Below, piece by piece: positions 14,910 through 22,494 of a DNA stretch of 40,200 bases. The stretch comes from an uncultured Clostridia bacterium. Its GTDB lineage: Bacteria; Bacillota; Clostridia; Oscillospirales; Acutalibacteraceae. Position numbers and translations under genes: made by a program. Within the stretch, counting starts at the first letter, position 1, and the number at the start of each line of letters is the position of its first letter. The stretch is from positions 1 to 40,200 of the forward strand of contig CAMHCD010000002.1 in the NCBI GenBank assembly GCA_946183545.1, given 5' to 3'. Below the pieces are notes generated by a model. It saw only the letters and a program-made list of their open reading frames with translations. It did not search any database and was not told where the DNA came from.

Positions 14910-16196
14910 TTATTTCTTTTTGTTGTTAGTTGCGTTTCCTTCGATATATTTGCCGGTGAGCGGAATATCGGGATACAGCGAGTTGTCGATTATCTTAAGC
15001 TGCAGCTCTCCGTTTTCATCGCGCTGCCATTGACCGCCTGTAAGTACGGAGCTGCTGTATTTTAAGCCCTTAAGCTTTTTAGAGTAGTCAACGGAACCGA
15101 CGATCGTTTGACATTTCAGCTTGCCGATTGCTTCCAGAACCTTTTGCTTGTCGGTCGTGCCGGCTGCTTTGAAGGTCTGAACCGCAAGCTCCAAGCCGGC
15201 GTATGCAAAAGCGGTAGGCTGCGGCATGATCCTCTTATTATCTTTTTTATAAATATTGTTGATCTCTTCGCAGTTGATTCCGGTCAAGTCAGACTTGAAA
15301 GGATTGGTAGGAGCCCACCATACCTGAGTCATAATGCCGTCCGCAAGGTCGCCGAGCGCCTCAACGTCGCTTTGAAGCAGGCAGCATTTGCCCATGGTAA
15401 CGCAACCTACCTCAACGCCTGCGGCTATGATAGCGTTATAAGCGTTCATGAAATCCGGGGGAATATTGGTTCCGGCGATTATATCGATCTTCTTTTCCTT
15501 GAATGTGCTTGCGACATTGGTGAAATCCTTTGTGCCGGAGGGGTATTGACCGGGATCGATCGCTTCGTATCCGTCCTTGGCAAGCTTCTTAAGGAACAGG
15601 TCATGCCATGATGTACCGTCGGTGTCATTGGCAAACAAAAGTCCGACCTTTGCGCCTGTGTTCGGCTTGTAGCCTGCTTTGATCCACAACGCTTTTTGAG
15701 ATTCATAAACCTCGTCCAGCGTGTAGAAGAAGTCATATGTCCAGTTGAACTCCTCCAGTGAATTGGCAAGCGGGTCAACGGGGGACTGTGTTGCGATGCA
15801 GGGAACTCCAAAGCGCTCCGCAACCTGCGCAACAGGAATGACCGTGTTGGGAGTTTGGATCGCGATCATCAGATCGATATTGTCCTCCTCGATCAGCTTC
15901 TGCGCAAGCTCTGTGCACTTGTTCTGATTTGATTCGGAGTCATATACTATGACCTCGATCGTTTTTTCCTCGCCGTCCACGGTGATCGGGTGATCCTTTA
16001 CGTAATCGGTTATTTGCTTGACAGCCCATTCGCAGCCTTCTCCGTTACCCGCCAAAGCACCTGTGGTGGGGTTAACATATCCGATTTTGATTGTTTTACC
16101 GGCTTTGCTGTCCGTCGAATTGCCGCAGGAGCTTAAGCTCAGTGCGGTTGTTATTGTTATTGCCAGCACGAGGACAACAGCAATGACTTTTTTCAT
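14910..16196 (-). CDS. ABC transporter substrate-binding lipoprotein, LivK/Peripla_BP_6 type
   Basis: This 428-residue lipoprotein has a hydrophobic signal (MKKVIAVVLVLAITITTALS) and a lipobox LSSC, so the mature protein starts at a lipidated Cys near residue 24. The rest is a type I periplasmic-binding fold: KIGYVNPTTGALAGNGEG at the start, then PVAQVAERFGVPCIATQSP in the first lobe. It should capture the ligand outside the membrane and deliver it to the LivHM permeases. LivK-like proteins bind branched-chain or other amino acids, amides, urea or aromatic acids. The Trp-rich stretch QVWWAPTNPF is unusual for classic LivK, so I do not assign leucine. AAGGAGA precedes the ATG. First gene of the operon, with its own promoter. 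Confidence 0.9.
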   Translation of the reverse strand: MKKVIAVVLVLAITITTALSLSSCGNSTDSKAGKTIKIGYVNPTTGALAGNGEGCEWAVKQITDYVKDHPITVDGEEKTIEVIVYDSESNQNKCTELAQKLIEEDNIDLMIAIQTPNTVIPVAQVAERFGVPCIATQSPVDPLANSLEEFNWTYDFFYTLDEVYESQKALWIKAGYKPNTGAKVGLLFANDTDGTSWHDLFLKKLAKDGYEAIDPGQYPSGTKDFTNVASTFKEKKIDIIAGTNIPPDFMNAYNAIIAAGVEVGCVTMGKCCLLQSDVEALGDLADGIMTQVWWAPTNPFKSDLTGINCEEINNIYKKDNKRIMPQPTAFAYAGLELAVQTFKAAGTTDKQKVLEAIGKLKCQTIVGSVDYSKKLKGLKYSSSVLTGGQWQRDENGELQLKIIDNSLYPDIPLTGKYIEGNATNNKKK

Positions 16197-16222
16197 CTTC
16201 TAATCTCCTTTTTTCGATTTTT

Positions 16223-16250
16223 GCATAATATATATTGGTGTTTATTATGC
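16223..16250. promoter_or_regulatory. Palindromic element in the liv operon 5' leader
   Basis: GCATAATA and TATTATGC form a perfect 8-bp dyad with a 12-base centre. It lies between the predicted liv transcription start (about 16255) and the binding-protein ribosome site. The core GCATAA recurs at 16270 and 16311. It could be an operator or a leader hairpin. The region is AT-rich, so chance repetition is possible. Confidence 0.4.
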
Positions 16251-16261
16251 TCACAAAAGTT

Positions 16262-16290
16262 ATTATACCGCATAATTATTTTAGTGTAAA
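16262..16290 (-). promoter_or_regulatory. Sigma-70-type promoter of the liv operon
   Basis: On the minus strand TTTACA (16285-16290) is followed after exactly 17 bases by TATAAT (16262-16267). That is five of six and six of six matches to consensus. The start of transcription would fall near 16255, giving a leader of about 60 bases before the binding-protein gene. Confidence 0.8.
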
Positions 16291-16419
16291 TAGCAAATGC
16301 AAAGTTTTTTGCATAAAATCTGAAATTTTTTATAAAAATACACGAAGATTAGATTTTAAAAATACCGAGAACATATAATATGTGTGCAAATTAACTAAAT
16401 AATGACCTTAAAATTTGTA

Positions 16420-16448
16420 TTGCATATTTTATAAAAATATGATAAAAT
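16420..16448 (+). promoter_or_regulatory. Sigma-70-type promoter of the proline-rich lipoprotein gene
   Basis: TTGCAT (16420-16425), a 17-base spacer and TAAAAT (16443-16448) precede the ATG at 16491 by about 42 bases. The interval 16197-16490 between the divergent genes is very AT-rich. Besides this promoter, the liv promoter and the dyad I see no further feature in it. Confidence 0.6.
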
Positions 16449-16490
16449 AAACATTATTATTGTAACTATATGCAAGAAAGGCGGATTGTT

Positions 16491-17294
16491 ATGGCAAGAA
16501 AGCTTATTTGCTTATTAATGGCTGCTGCTGCGACGGTATCAGTTCTTGCGTTTTCAGGCTGCAATGAACCTTCCGAGCCGGCAACGCCGGATTCTGCGCC
16601 GACCCGACCTGCAACACCCGATGCACCAAAACCTCCGGCTACTCCGGATCAGACTTCGGAAAATAATACCAAACCGGCTACACCGCCGAAAAAGAAGCCT
16701 TCTCCTAATTCCGGCAATGGAAGTCAGTTTACCTTTAACGGTAAATTCAAGGATTTTCCGACAAAGTTTATCAATCACAGCGGAAAGCCCGACGCGGATG
16801 ATCCGGATCTGTTTTATCTTGACGCTTCCATTAGTTTTGACAAGAACGGTATGCTTACCGGAGAGTTAAAAACCAATATCGATCCTCAGGGCGATGAACC
16901 GATGGAGCAAGCCAGCAAATGGACGGGTAAGATCCGCGACGGCAAGCTTTATCAGGAAAATGATTACACATATTATTTTTATATAGATGACGTTTCCTAT
17001 GATCATGATCCCGAAACGACCGGGAAGCAGGACGGCAAGGATGTAACCTATGTTTACGGCTTTGCTTTGGATCCCGAGGATGATTACCGGCTCTATCTGT
17101 ACACGCCCGACGCACCTGTAGACAGCATTATTTCCGACGAAGTTCCGTTTGATCTTAATGATTTTATCACGCGTTTGGGCAAAAAAACCGATGGCGATAA
17201 GCTCGGCTGTTATCTGCTGCTCGGCAGGATCGACAATGTGTATGTTTCCATAAAAGACGATGAGGTGCTGACTACTCAGCCGCCTCAGCCGTAA
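16491..17294 (+). CDS. Proline/threonine-rich lipoprotein of unknown function
   Basis: This 267-residue protein has a signal (MARKLICLLMAAAATVSVLA) ending in a lipobox-like FSGC, so it is probably lipidated and held on the outer face of the membrane. A linker of about 55 residues follows, with three PATPD units and a Lys/Pro stretch. The C-terminal domain, about 185 residues, is rich in Asp, Tyr and beta-type segments (FTFNGKFKDFPTKF, YYFYIDDVSYDHD). I do not recognise the domain. The track start at 16470 lies ahead of the AAAGGCGG site; ATG at 16491 is correctly spaced. It is monocistronic: a promoter stands upstream and a strong terminator downstream. Confidence 0.85.
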   Translation: MARKLICLLMAAAATVSVLAFSGCNEPSEPATPDSAPTRPATPDAPKPPATPDQTSENNTKPATPPKKKPSPNSGNGSQFTFNGKFKDFPTKFINHSGKPDADDPDLFYLDASISFDKNGMLTGELKTNIDPQGDEPMEQASKWTGKIRDGKLYQENDYTYYFYIDDVSYDHDPETTGKQDGKDVTYVYGFALDPEDDYRLYLYTPDAPVDSIISDEVPFDLNDFITRLGKKTDGDKLGCYLLLGRIDNVYVSIKDDEVLTTQPPQP

Positions 17295-17310
17295 ATATTT
17301 TTGCACCGAT

Positions 17311-17364
17311 CAGGGCCTGTTTAGTAAATGACAAATCGTCCCAAACAGGCTCTGCTTTTCGTTT
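17311..17364 (+). terminator. Rho-independent terminator after the lipoprotein gene
   Basis: CAGGGCCTGTTT and AAACAGGCTCTG form a 12-bp stem with one G-T pair around a 20-base loop. The T-rich stretch CTTTTCGTTTT follows. It separates the lipoprotein gene from the acylphosphatase gene. Confidence 0.8.
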
Positions 17365-17382
17365 TATCAAACGGGGGAGAAT

Positions 17383-17670
17383 ATGAATCAAAGTAATAAC
17401 ATGATCCGCAAACGCGTTGTGTTCTATGGCTGGGTACAGGGAGTCGGATTCCGTTATCTTGCGCGGCAGGCTGCATTGAAGTATGGTGTCAGCGGTTGGG
17501 TACGCAACGAATACGACGGCTCTGTGTCAATGGAAATACAGGGACTGCCTCTCCAAATCGAGCAGACGCTTGCAACAATTAACAACGGCAGATATATACG
17601 TATTGAGCGCATGGACAGTCGCATGATCCCGGTAAATGAAAACGAGCGTTCATTCACCGTCAGGTACTGA
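17383..17670 (+). CDS. acyP: Acylphosphatase
   Basis: This 95-residue cytoplasmic enzyme hydrolyses acyl phosphates such as acetyl or carbamoyl phosphate. The family signature FYGWVQGVGFRY carries the phosphate-binding loop and catalytic Arg, and GWVRNEYDGSV carries the catalytic Asn. Length is typical (about 90). A GGGGGAG site precedes the ATG. It stands just after a terminator with no clear promoter of its own; some read-through or a weak promoter must serve it. Confidence 0.95.
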   Translation: MNQSNNMIRKRVVFYGWVQGVGFRYLARQAALKYGVSGWVRNEYDGSVSMEIQGLPLQIEQTLATINNGRYIRIERMDSRMIPVNENERSFTVRY

Positions 17671-17674
17671 CCGT

Positions 17675-17703
17675 TTGACTTCGCTTTGAGCATGTGATAT
17701 AGT
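17675..17703 (+). promoter_or_regulatory. Extended -10 promoter of the patatin-like gene
   Basis: TTGACT (17675-17680), a 17-base spacer and TATAGT (17698-17703) are preceded by a TGn extension of the -10 box. It starts right after the acylphosphatase stop and lies about 35 bases before the patatin-like ATG. Confidence 0.75.
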
Positions 17704-17737
17704 TATTTATTGAAATATTATTGAATGAGGTTTTATA

Positions 17738-18577
17738 ATGATTGGAGTTATTGATGTCGGAGGCGGTACCCGCGGTATTTTCGGCGCGGGCGTTTTTGAT
17801 TGGTGTATGGATCAGGGCATATCCTTCGATTATTTGATCGGTGTTTCTGCCGGAAGTGCGAACATGACGACTTTTTTGGCAGGTCAGCGCGGAAGAAATT
17901 ATAAATTCTATGATGAATACGCTTTTCGTAAAGAGTATATGAGCCTTCGCAATCTGATTTTTAAACGCGAGTATGTTGATCTTGATTACATATACAGCAC
18001 GCTCAGCAACAGTGACGGCGAGAACCCGATGGATTACAAGGCGTTTGCCGCCAATCCTACGCAGATGGAGATCGTCGTCACCAATGCGCTTACGGGCAAA
18101 GCGTCGTATTTCAGTAAAAGCGATATCGGATACGATGATTACGATTGTATAAAGGCTTCGTGTGCGGTTCCGGTCGTTTGTAAGCCGTATACTGTTTACG
18201 GCGTGCCTTATTATGACGGCGGCTTAAGTGATCCTATCCCGTATAAAAGAGCGTTTGAAAAGGGCTGCGACAAATTGATCGTCATTTTGACCAGACCTAA
18301 GAATATGATGCGTGATCCAAAGAAGGACAACAGGCTTGAATGGCTCACAAAACGGCGTTATCCTAAAGCAGCGGAAGCTATCCATAACAGAGCTCAGGTT
18401 TATAATACCCAGCTTCGTGAGGTTCTGCAGTTAGAGCGGCAGGGCAAGGCGCTGATTATTGCTCCCGACGATATCGGAGATTTAAAAACATTGACGAAGG
18501 ATCATGAGCCGCTCAGACTCCTTTATAAAAAGGGCTACAGCGGCGCCGCGGCTATACCGCAGTTCTTAAACGCGTAA
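17738..18577 (+). CDS. Patatin-like phospholipase, YjjU/RssA type
   Basis: This 279-residue protein is a predicted Ser-Asp dyad lipase/esterase. The oxyanion loop is DVGGGTRGIFGAGVFD, the nucleophile elbow is GVSAG (Ser near residue 39), and the catalytic Asp is in YYDGGLSDPIPYKRA. The RGIFGAGVFD form and the C-terminal RPKNMMRD region resemble the bacterial YjjU-like branch. There is no signal peptide, so it should be cytoplasmic or membrane-peripheral. Its own promoter lies upstream. A small secreted protein gene follows after 12 bases. The natural lipid substrate is unknown. Confidence 0.92.
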   Translation: MIGVIDVGGGTRGIFGAGVFDWCMDQGISFDYLIGVSAGSANMTTFLAGQRGRNYKFYDEYAFRKEYMSLRNLIFKREYVDLDYIYSTLSNSDGENPMDYKAFAANPTQMEIVVTNALTGKASYFSKSDIGYDDYDCIKASCAVPVVCKPYTVYGVPYYDGGLSDPIPYKRAFEKGCDKLIVILTRPKNMMRDPKKDNRLEWLTKRRYPKAAEAIHNRAQVYNTQLREVLQLERQGKALIIAPDDIGDLKTLTKDHEPLRLLYKKGYSGAAAIPQFLNA

Positions 18578-18589
18578 AAGAGGTAATTA

Positions 18590-18883
18590 ATGAAGGTTTT
18601 AAAAAAGATAATAATGCCATTGCTCGTCGCCTTTGTCATGCTGTTCGCCGGTATCACTGCCGGAGCGGAAGAAATAGGCTCTCCGCAGGATGGCTTTGTA
18701 GCACAGGAAACAGTCAGTCCGCATGAAACAGTTCCGCCGAAAAACGACCTTTTTCAGTTGGACTCCAAAGGCTACGCGCTGTTTTACACGCAGACTACAA
18801 TTTTGGCGCTGATTGCGGGATACCTGATCCTATTTAAAGTTAAGGGTATTCCCAAGCATGAAAAAATGCATAAAATAAGATAA
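18590..18883 (+). CDS. Small secreted/membrane protein of unknown function
   Basis: This 97-residue protein has an N-terminal signal-type helix (about 5-25, with an AGAEE end suitable for signal peptidase I), a polar middle with Pro/Glu/Thr, and a second hydrophobic helix (about 68-83) followed by a basic end (KGIPKHEKMHKIR). The most likely form is a short extracytoplasmic segment anchored by the second helix. It follows the patatin-like gene by 12 bases and is probably co-transcribed with it. Not recognised; conservation would need checking. Confidence 0.7.
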   Translation: MKVLKKIIMPLLVAFVMLFAGITAGAEEIGSPQDGFVAQETVSPHETVPPKNDLFQLDSKGYALFYTQTTILALIAGYLILFKVKGIPKHEKMHKIR

Positions 18884-18889
18884 TAAAAG

Positions 18890-18920
18890 CAGCCCTGTTT
18901 TCAAACCGAAAGCAGGGCTG
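18890..18920. terminator. Bidirectional terminator between convergent genes
   Basis: CAGCCCTGTTTTC and GAAAGCAGGGCTG pair over 13 positions with one G-T pair and a 5-base loop. CTTTTATTA follows on the minus strand and TTGTT on the plus strand. It sits between the plus-strand small-protein gene and the minus-strand tadA gene, so it serves both. Confidence 0.85.
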
Positions 18921-18923
18921 TTG

Positions 18924-19373
18924 TTAACGTAGTTTTTTAAAAAAGCTTTTCAGTAGCGCGGCGCATTCTTCCTCCATAAGTCCGCCGAAGCACCGGGGAT
19001 GATAGGTAAAGGACATCTGGAATAAATCAGCTACTGTTCCGCATGCTCCGTTTTTTAAATCATATGCGCCGAAATACACCTTTGGGATATGCGCGTTTAT
19101 TACCGCGCCGGCGCACATTGGGCAGGGTTCCAATGTAACGTACAGCTCGCAGTTCCACAGCCGCCATCCGCCGAGAGCTTTGCAGGCGTTGTTGATTGCG
19201 TCGATTTCCGCATGAAGCAGGGCGTTTTTTGATTTCTCGCGCCGATTCCTGCCAGCGGCGACAAATTCTCCGTTGCGCACCACCACAGCGCCCACCGGCA
19301 CCTCTCCGTCGTCAAAAGCCTCGCGCGCTTTGTCAAGCGCAAGCTTCATCCATTCCTCGCGGTACGCATCCAT
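18924..19373 (-). CDS. tadA: tRNA adenosine(34) deaminase
   Basis: This 149-residue zinc enzyme converts A34 of tRNA-Arg(ACG) to inosine. The catalytic motif HAEIDAIN supplies the zinc His and the proton-shuttling Glu. PCPMCAGAVI supplies the two zinc Cys. Length and the start MDAYREEWMKLALDKAREAF are typical. The ATG overlaps the stop of the upstream membrane-protease gene by one base (TAATG), so translation is coupled. Confidence 0.96.
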   Translation of the reverse strand: MDAYREEWMKLALDKAREAFDDGEVPVGAVVVRNGEFVAAGRNRREKSKNALLHAEIDAINNACKALGGWRLWNCELYVTLEPCPMCAGAVINAHIPKVYFGAYDLKNGACGTVADLFQMSFTYHPRCFGGLMEEECAALLKSFFKKLR

Positions 19374-20398
19374 TATGATAACCCCAGCAGCTCGGGCGGT
19401 ATCATATTGACGATCATTTCCGCTGTAAACAGGCTGAGCGCGATCATAACGCCGGGATTAATAATAAAAGTATTTATTTTGTTTTTGAATTCCAGTAAGC
19501 TTACCGCTTCTGCGGAATCGTTCAGCTTAAAGAAATACTTGTCTGTCTTTGATAAATACACAATTGACAACAGACCTAAAAGACTGAATGCCACCATCAG
19601 TATATAGCTGAATAACTGTGATTGCTGTTCGGTAAGTGTGTTGCTGTTCACCATCGAGTTTGCGAGTACCGCATAAAAATTGTTGAAGAAATGAATAATA
19701 ACAGACGGGATGATCGAGTTGGTTTTTACGTCGACATAGGCAAATATCAAGCCTAACAAAAACGCAAAGACTATTTGAGTTGTGTTGCCGTGCATAGCGC
19801 CGAACAGCAGGGCGGAGGCGAAAATAGCAAATGAATCGCCGTATTTGCGCAGGCGTGAAAGAACTATTCCTCGAAAAGCGAATTCTTCGGCGAACGCGGG
19901 AACAAGCGCTGTGCCGATAACACTTAGCAAAAACTCAAAAAGAGTTGAGCCCTCGGTGTCCTGAGAGGCGTAGTTCTTAAGCTGAAACAGAGAAATATTG
20001 CTGTCAAACAGGGATGCCGCCACGTTTGCCAGCATCGCAACGCCCATGCCGAACATTATTATGGGCAGCATTTTTGAAATCTTTACATGTGTACTTGTAA
20101 GCACGTCGCTTATCCTTGTTTTTGACGCGGCAATAAATATTAGACCGGGAATGAGCGAAGCGCCTACAGCGTACAGGATGTTCATAAAGAATTCGTTTTC
20201 CTTGCTCGAGGAAAGGATCCCGCCTTCAATCAGAAATACGCACATATAAACAAGCGCGTACATAGCCAGGAAATATATCATTACAAAGAATCCGACCTTG
20301 TTGCAGTCGGAACGCATTGCGCTTATTTGATGTTGCTTTTGCAGACGCAGTTGCTGTTCGGGAGAATAATAATAAGCTCCGCTGTAATTATAATTCAT
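19373..20398 (-). CDS. CPBP family intramembrane metalloprotease
   Basis: This 341-residue multi-pass membrane protein has the CPBP (Abi/Rce1-like) motifs in order: EEFAFRGIVLSRL (EExxxR), LFGAMHG (FxxxH) and IPSVIIHFFNNF (HxxxN-like). About eight helices are visible. Members cleave or process membrane-bound substrates, for example in peptide maturation or self-immunity. The track start at 20509 adds 37 residues without a binding site; ATG at 20398 follows GGTGAT and starts MNYNYSGAYYYSPEQQ, a Tyr/Gln-rich cytoplasmic lead. It forms a two-gene unit with tadA. Substrate unknown. Confidence 0.9.
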   Translation of the reverse strand: MNYNYSGAYYYSPEQQLRLQKQHQISAMRSDCNKVGFFVMIYFLAMYALVYMCVFLIEGGILSSSKENEFFMNILYAVGASLIPGLIFIAASKTRISDVLTSTHVKISKMLPIIMFGMGVAMLANVAASLFDSNISLFQLKNYASQDTEGSTLFEFLLSVIGTALVPAFAEEFAFRGIVLSRLRKYGDSFAIFASALLFGAMHGNTTQIVFAFLLGLIFAYVDVKTNSIIPSVIIHFFNNFYAVLANSMVNSNTLTEQQSQLFSYILMVAFSLLGLLSIVYLSKTDKYFFKLNDSAEAVSLLEFKNKINTFIINPGVMIALSLFTAEMIVNMIPPELLGLS

Positions 20399-20413
20399 AG
20401 TATCACCGTGTTT

Positions 20414-20442
20414 ATCATACCATAATAACCGGTTGATTTCAA
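20414..20442 (-). promoter_or_regulatory. Candidate promoter for the CPBP protease-tadA unit
   Basis: On the minus strand TTGAAA (20437-20442), a 17-base spacer and TATGAT (20414-20419) match consensus well. The predicted transcript would start only about 9 bases before the ATG, which crowds the ribosome binding site. A TTGACA at 20459-20464 on the same strand could be an alternative -35 but lacks a good -10. Confidence 0.4.
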
Positions 20443-20502
20443 GATAAAATATGCAATATGTCAAAGCTGTATTTGGATTTGTAAGCGTTACAAGAATGTA
20501 AA

Positions 20503-20564
20503 TTGACAAACCGCCTCATTGGTGGTAAGGTTAAATTTGAGAAATACCGTGTTATAGCGGTATT
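20503..20564 (+). promoter_or_regulatory. Weak promoter candidate and small dyad before the polymer cluster
   Basis: TTGACA (20503-20508) is followed after 17 bases by TAAGGT, a poor -10. Further down, AATACCG (20543) and CGGTATT (20558) form a 7-bp inverted repeat with an 8-base centre just upstream of the first cytidylyltransferase gene. A regulator site is possible. The evidence is thin. Confidence 0.3.
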
Positions 20565-20593
20565 GACATTATTTGTTACGGAGCGTATGCCTT

Positions 20594-21334
20594 ATGATCA
20601 CTGCCATGCTATTTGCCGGCGGAAGCGGCGTAAGAATGCAGTCCTCCGACCTGCCAAAGCAATTTTTGGAGGTAGGAGGCATGCCTATAATAATCCATAC
20701 CATGGAGCACTTTGCAAAGCATCCTTGGGTAGACGGTATCGTCGTTGCGTGTAAGGAGGATTGGATCGATTATTTGATCGAGCTGATCGAAAGGTTCCGC
20801 GTGCGTAAGGTAAAGGCGGTCGTTCCCGGAGGCAAAACGGGCTTTGATTCCATCCATAACGGCGTTGTGGCTGTTGCGGAGTTTTCAAAGGAGCCCGACG
20901 ATATCATTTTGATTTGCGACGGAGTGCGCCCGATGTTATCTCAGGAGCTCATTACAAACTGTATTGAGCACACCAGACAGCACAGCACGGCTATCCCCGT
21001 TACTCCCAGCATCGATTCACTTCTGTACAGCACCGACGGCGAAACCTGCGGCAAAAGCTACGACCGCAATACAATGTATATCACTCAGGCGCCGCAGGGC
21101 TATACGATGGAACGCATTTTGTGGGCTCATGAGGAAGCGTATAAGAGAGGGATTCTAAACCCTGTGTCCTCCGGAGAGCTGTTTATTGAGCTGGGGGAGA
21201 AGGTTCATATCTTCAAGGGCGAACGTTTTAATATTAAAGTTACGACCCCCGAGGATTTGATCACACTTCGTTCCCAGTTTTATTACGAAAACTATAAACA
21301 ATTTGCTAAGGAAGAACTGAAATATGGATTATAA
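20594..21334 (+). CDS. IspD/TarI-like cytidylyltransferase, paralog 1
   Basis: This 246-residue enzyme should transfer CMP from CTP to a sugar- or polyol-phosphate. The nucleotide loop is LFAGGSGVRM with PKQFL after it, and the end FNIKVTTPEDL matches the TarI/IspD family. The usual HDAARP motif reads CDGVRP, so this copy is more diverged than the second copy 1.9 kb downstream. The end is extended by about 20 residues. The track's TTG start at 20573 is replaced by ATG at 20594, which has CGGAG 10 bases upstream. The gene overlaps the next by 11 bases. Ribitol-5-phosphate is a reasonable substrate guess but another alditol or sugar phosphate is equally open. Confidence 0.85.
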   Translation: MITAMLFAGGSGVRMQSSDLPKQFLEVGGMPIIIHTMEHFAKHPWVDGIVVACKEDWIDYLIELIERFRVRKVKAVVPGGKTGFDSIHNGVVAVAEFSKEPDDIILICDGVRPMLSQELITNCIEHTRQHSTAIPVTPSIDSLLYSTDGETCGKSYDRNTMYITQAPQGYTMERILWAHEEAYKRGILNPVSSGELFIELGEKVHIFKGERFNIKVTTPEDLITLRSQFYYENYKQFAKEELKYGL

Positions 21335-22403
21335 GGTTGAGGATTGCGTTAAAAAAAGCATATATACCGATTTATTGTCCATCGCAAAGTCTGTGCCCGA
21401 TGACGGAAAGCTGAAAAACAGCACGGTTTTGATAACCGGAGCAGGCGGCTTTATCGGTTTTTATCTGTGCGCGTCTCTGCTGCTTCGCAATGATTTATAC
21501 AGCGACGGCATCAAGGTCATAGCTCTTGTGCGCAATCAAAAAAAGGCAGAACAAAAATACGGTGATCTGCTTATGCGCAGCGATATTGAGCTTTGCGTAC
21601 AGGATGTTGCGGAAAAGATCCTTGTTTCACCTGCCGATTATGTTATTCACGCCGCAAGTCAGGCGAGCAATATCCAGTTTGAAACCGATCCCGTCGGTAC
21701 GTTTAACGCGAACGTAGCAGGTACCGCCTCGGTTTTGAACTACGCAAAGGAAAGCAAAAGCAATGCGACGCTTATCGTTTCCAGTCTAAAGGTATACGGC
21801 GCGATTTACGGAGTTGCTCAAAAGATAACCGAGGATGATATCGGATACCTTGATATCGCTTCCTACAAAAACTGTTATGCTATGGGTAAACGCTCGGCTG
21901 AGACCTTGGCCGCAAGCTATTACCGTGAGTTCGGATTGCATGTAAAGATCGCCCGTCCTGCGTACATCTACGGCGCAGCTTCATTGGACGACGACCGTGT
22001 TTGGGCTCAGTTCATCGCTAATGTGGTTCGGCATGAAGATATCCTGCTTAAATCCGACGGCGCTGCGCTGCGTTCCTTCTGTTATGTGACCGACACCGCG
22101 TCGGCTTTGCTTCACATTTTGCTGTACGGCGAGGATATAACACCTTATAATATCTCAAACGAGCAGTCGGACGTTACCATACGCGACTTTGCAAAAACGG
22201 CTTGCAGAGTATTTCCTGACAGGAATATCAGCCTGCGCTTTGCAAATCCCGAGCACGAAAAAGAACCGGATCGGTCGGCTACCCCGCTGACCACTGTGCC
22301 GGAGGTGCTTGACAATACAAGGCTCAAACAAATCGGTTGGCTGCCAAAGGTCGATTTGGCTGAGGGAATCCGCAGGGCAGTTGCCGTTTTGGAAGAGCAA
22401 TAA
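21324..22403 (+). CDS. NAD-dependent epimerase/dehydratase (extended SDR)
   Basis: This 359-residue extended short-chain dehydrogenase has the cofactor loop ITGAGGFIGFYL near residue 35 and the catalytic pair in NCYAMGKRSAE (YxxxK). RPAYIYGAAS marks the substrate region. Such proteins act on nucleotide sugars as epimerases, dehydratases, reductases or decarboxylases. Its 11-base overlap with the first cytidylyltransferase suggests it uses a CDP-linked product, which is an inference. The N-terminus has about 30 residues before the Rossmann fold, slightly longer than usual. Confidence 0.9.
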   Translation: MDYKVEDCVKKSIYTDLLSIAKSVPDDGKLKNSTVLITGAGGFIGFYLCASLLLRNDLYSDGIKVIALVRNQKKAEQKYGDLLMRSDIELCVQDVAEKILVSPADYVIHAASQASNIQFETDPVGTFNANVAGTASVLNYAKESKSNATLIVSSLKVYGAIYGVAQKITEDDIGYLDIASYKNCYAMGKRSAETLAASYYREFGLHVKIARPAYIYGAASLDDDRVWAQFIANVVRHEDILLKSDGAALRSFCYVTDTASALLHILLYGEDITPYNISNEQSDVTIRDFAKTACRVFPDRNISLRFANPEHEKEPDRSATPLTTVPEVLDNTRLKQIGWLPKVDLAEGIRRAVAVLEEQ

Positions 22404-22413
22404 TGCAGTGTTA

Positions 22414-22443
22414 TTGACAAATAATGCGTTGATATGATACAAT
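22414..22443 (+). promoter_or_regulatory. Internal promoter within the polymer cluster
   Basis: TTGACA (22414-22419), an 18-base spacer and TACAAT (22438-22443) lie right after the SDR gene stop and about 50 bases before the second cytidylyltransferase ATG. The 91-base gap holds no terminator. The promoter splits the cluster into a front pair of genes and a back run of four. Confidence 0.7.
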
Positions 22444-22494
22444 TAATAAAATACACATATATTAATCCAGATACATAGAATCGGAGGATCAAGT

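Noticed and set aside
16197-16490. Possible riboswitch or small RNA in the long AT-rich gap
   Set aside because: I found two promoters and one dyad but no recognisable aptamer, and no terminator that would end a separate RNA.
20573-20593. TTG start for the first cytidylyltransferase
   Set aside because: The family begins at the MITAMLFAGG segment, and the CGGAG site is placed for ATG 20594.
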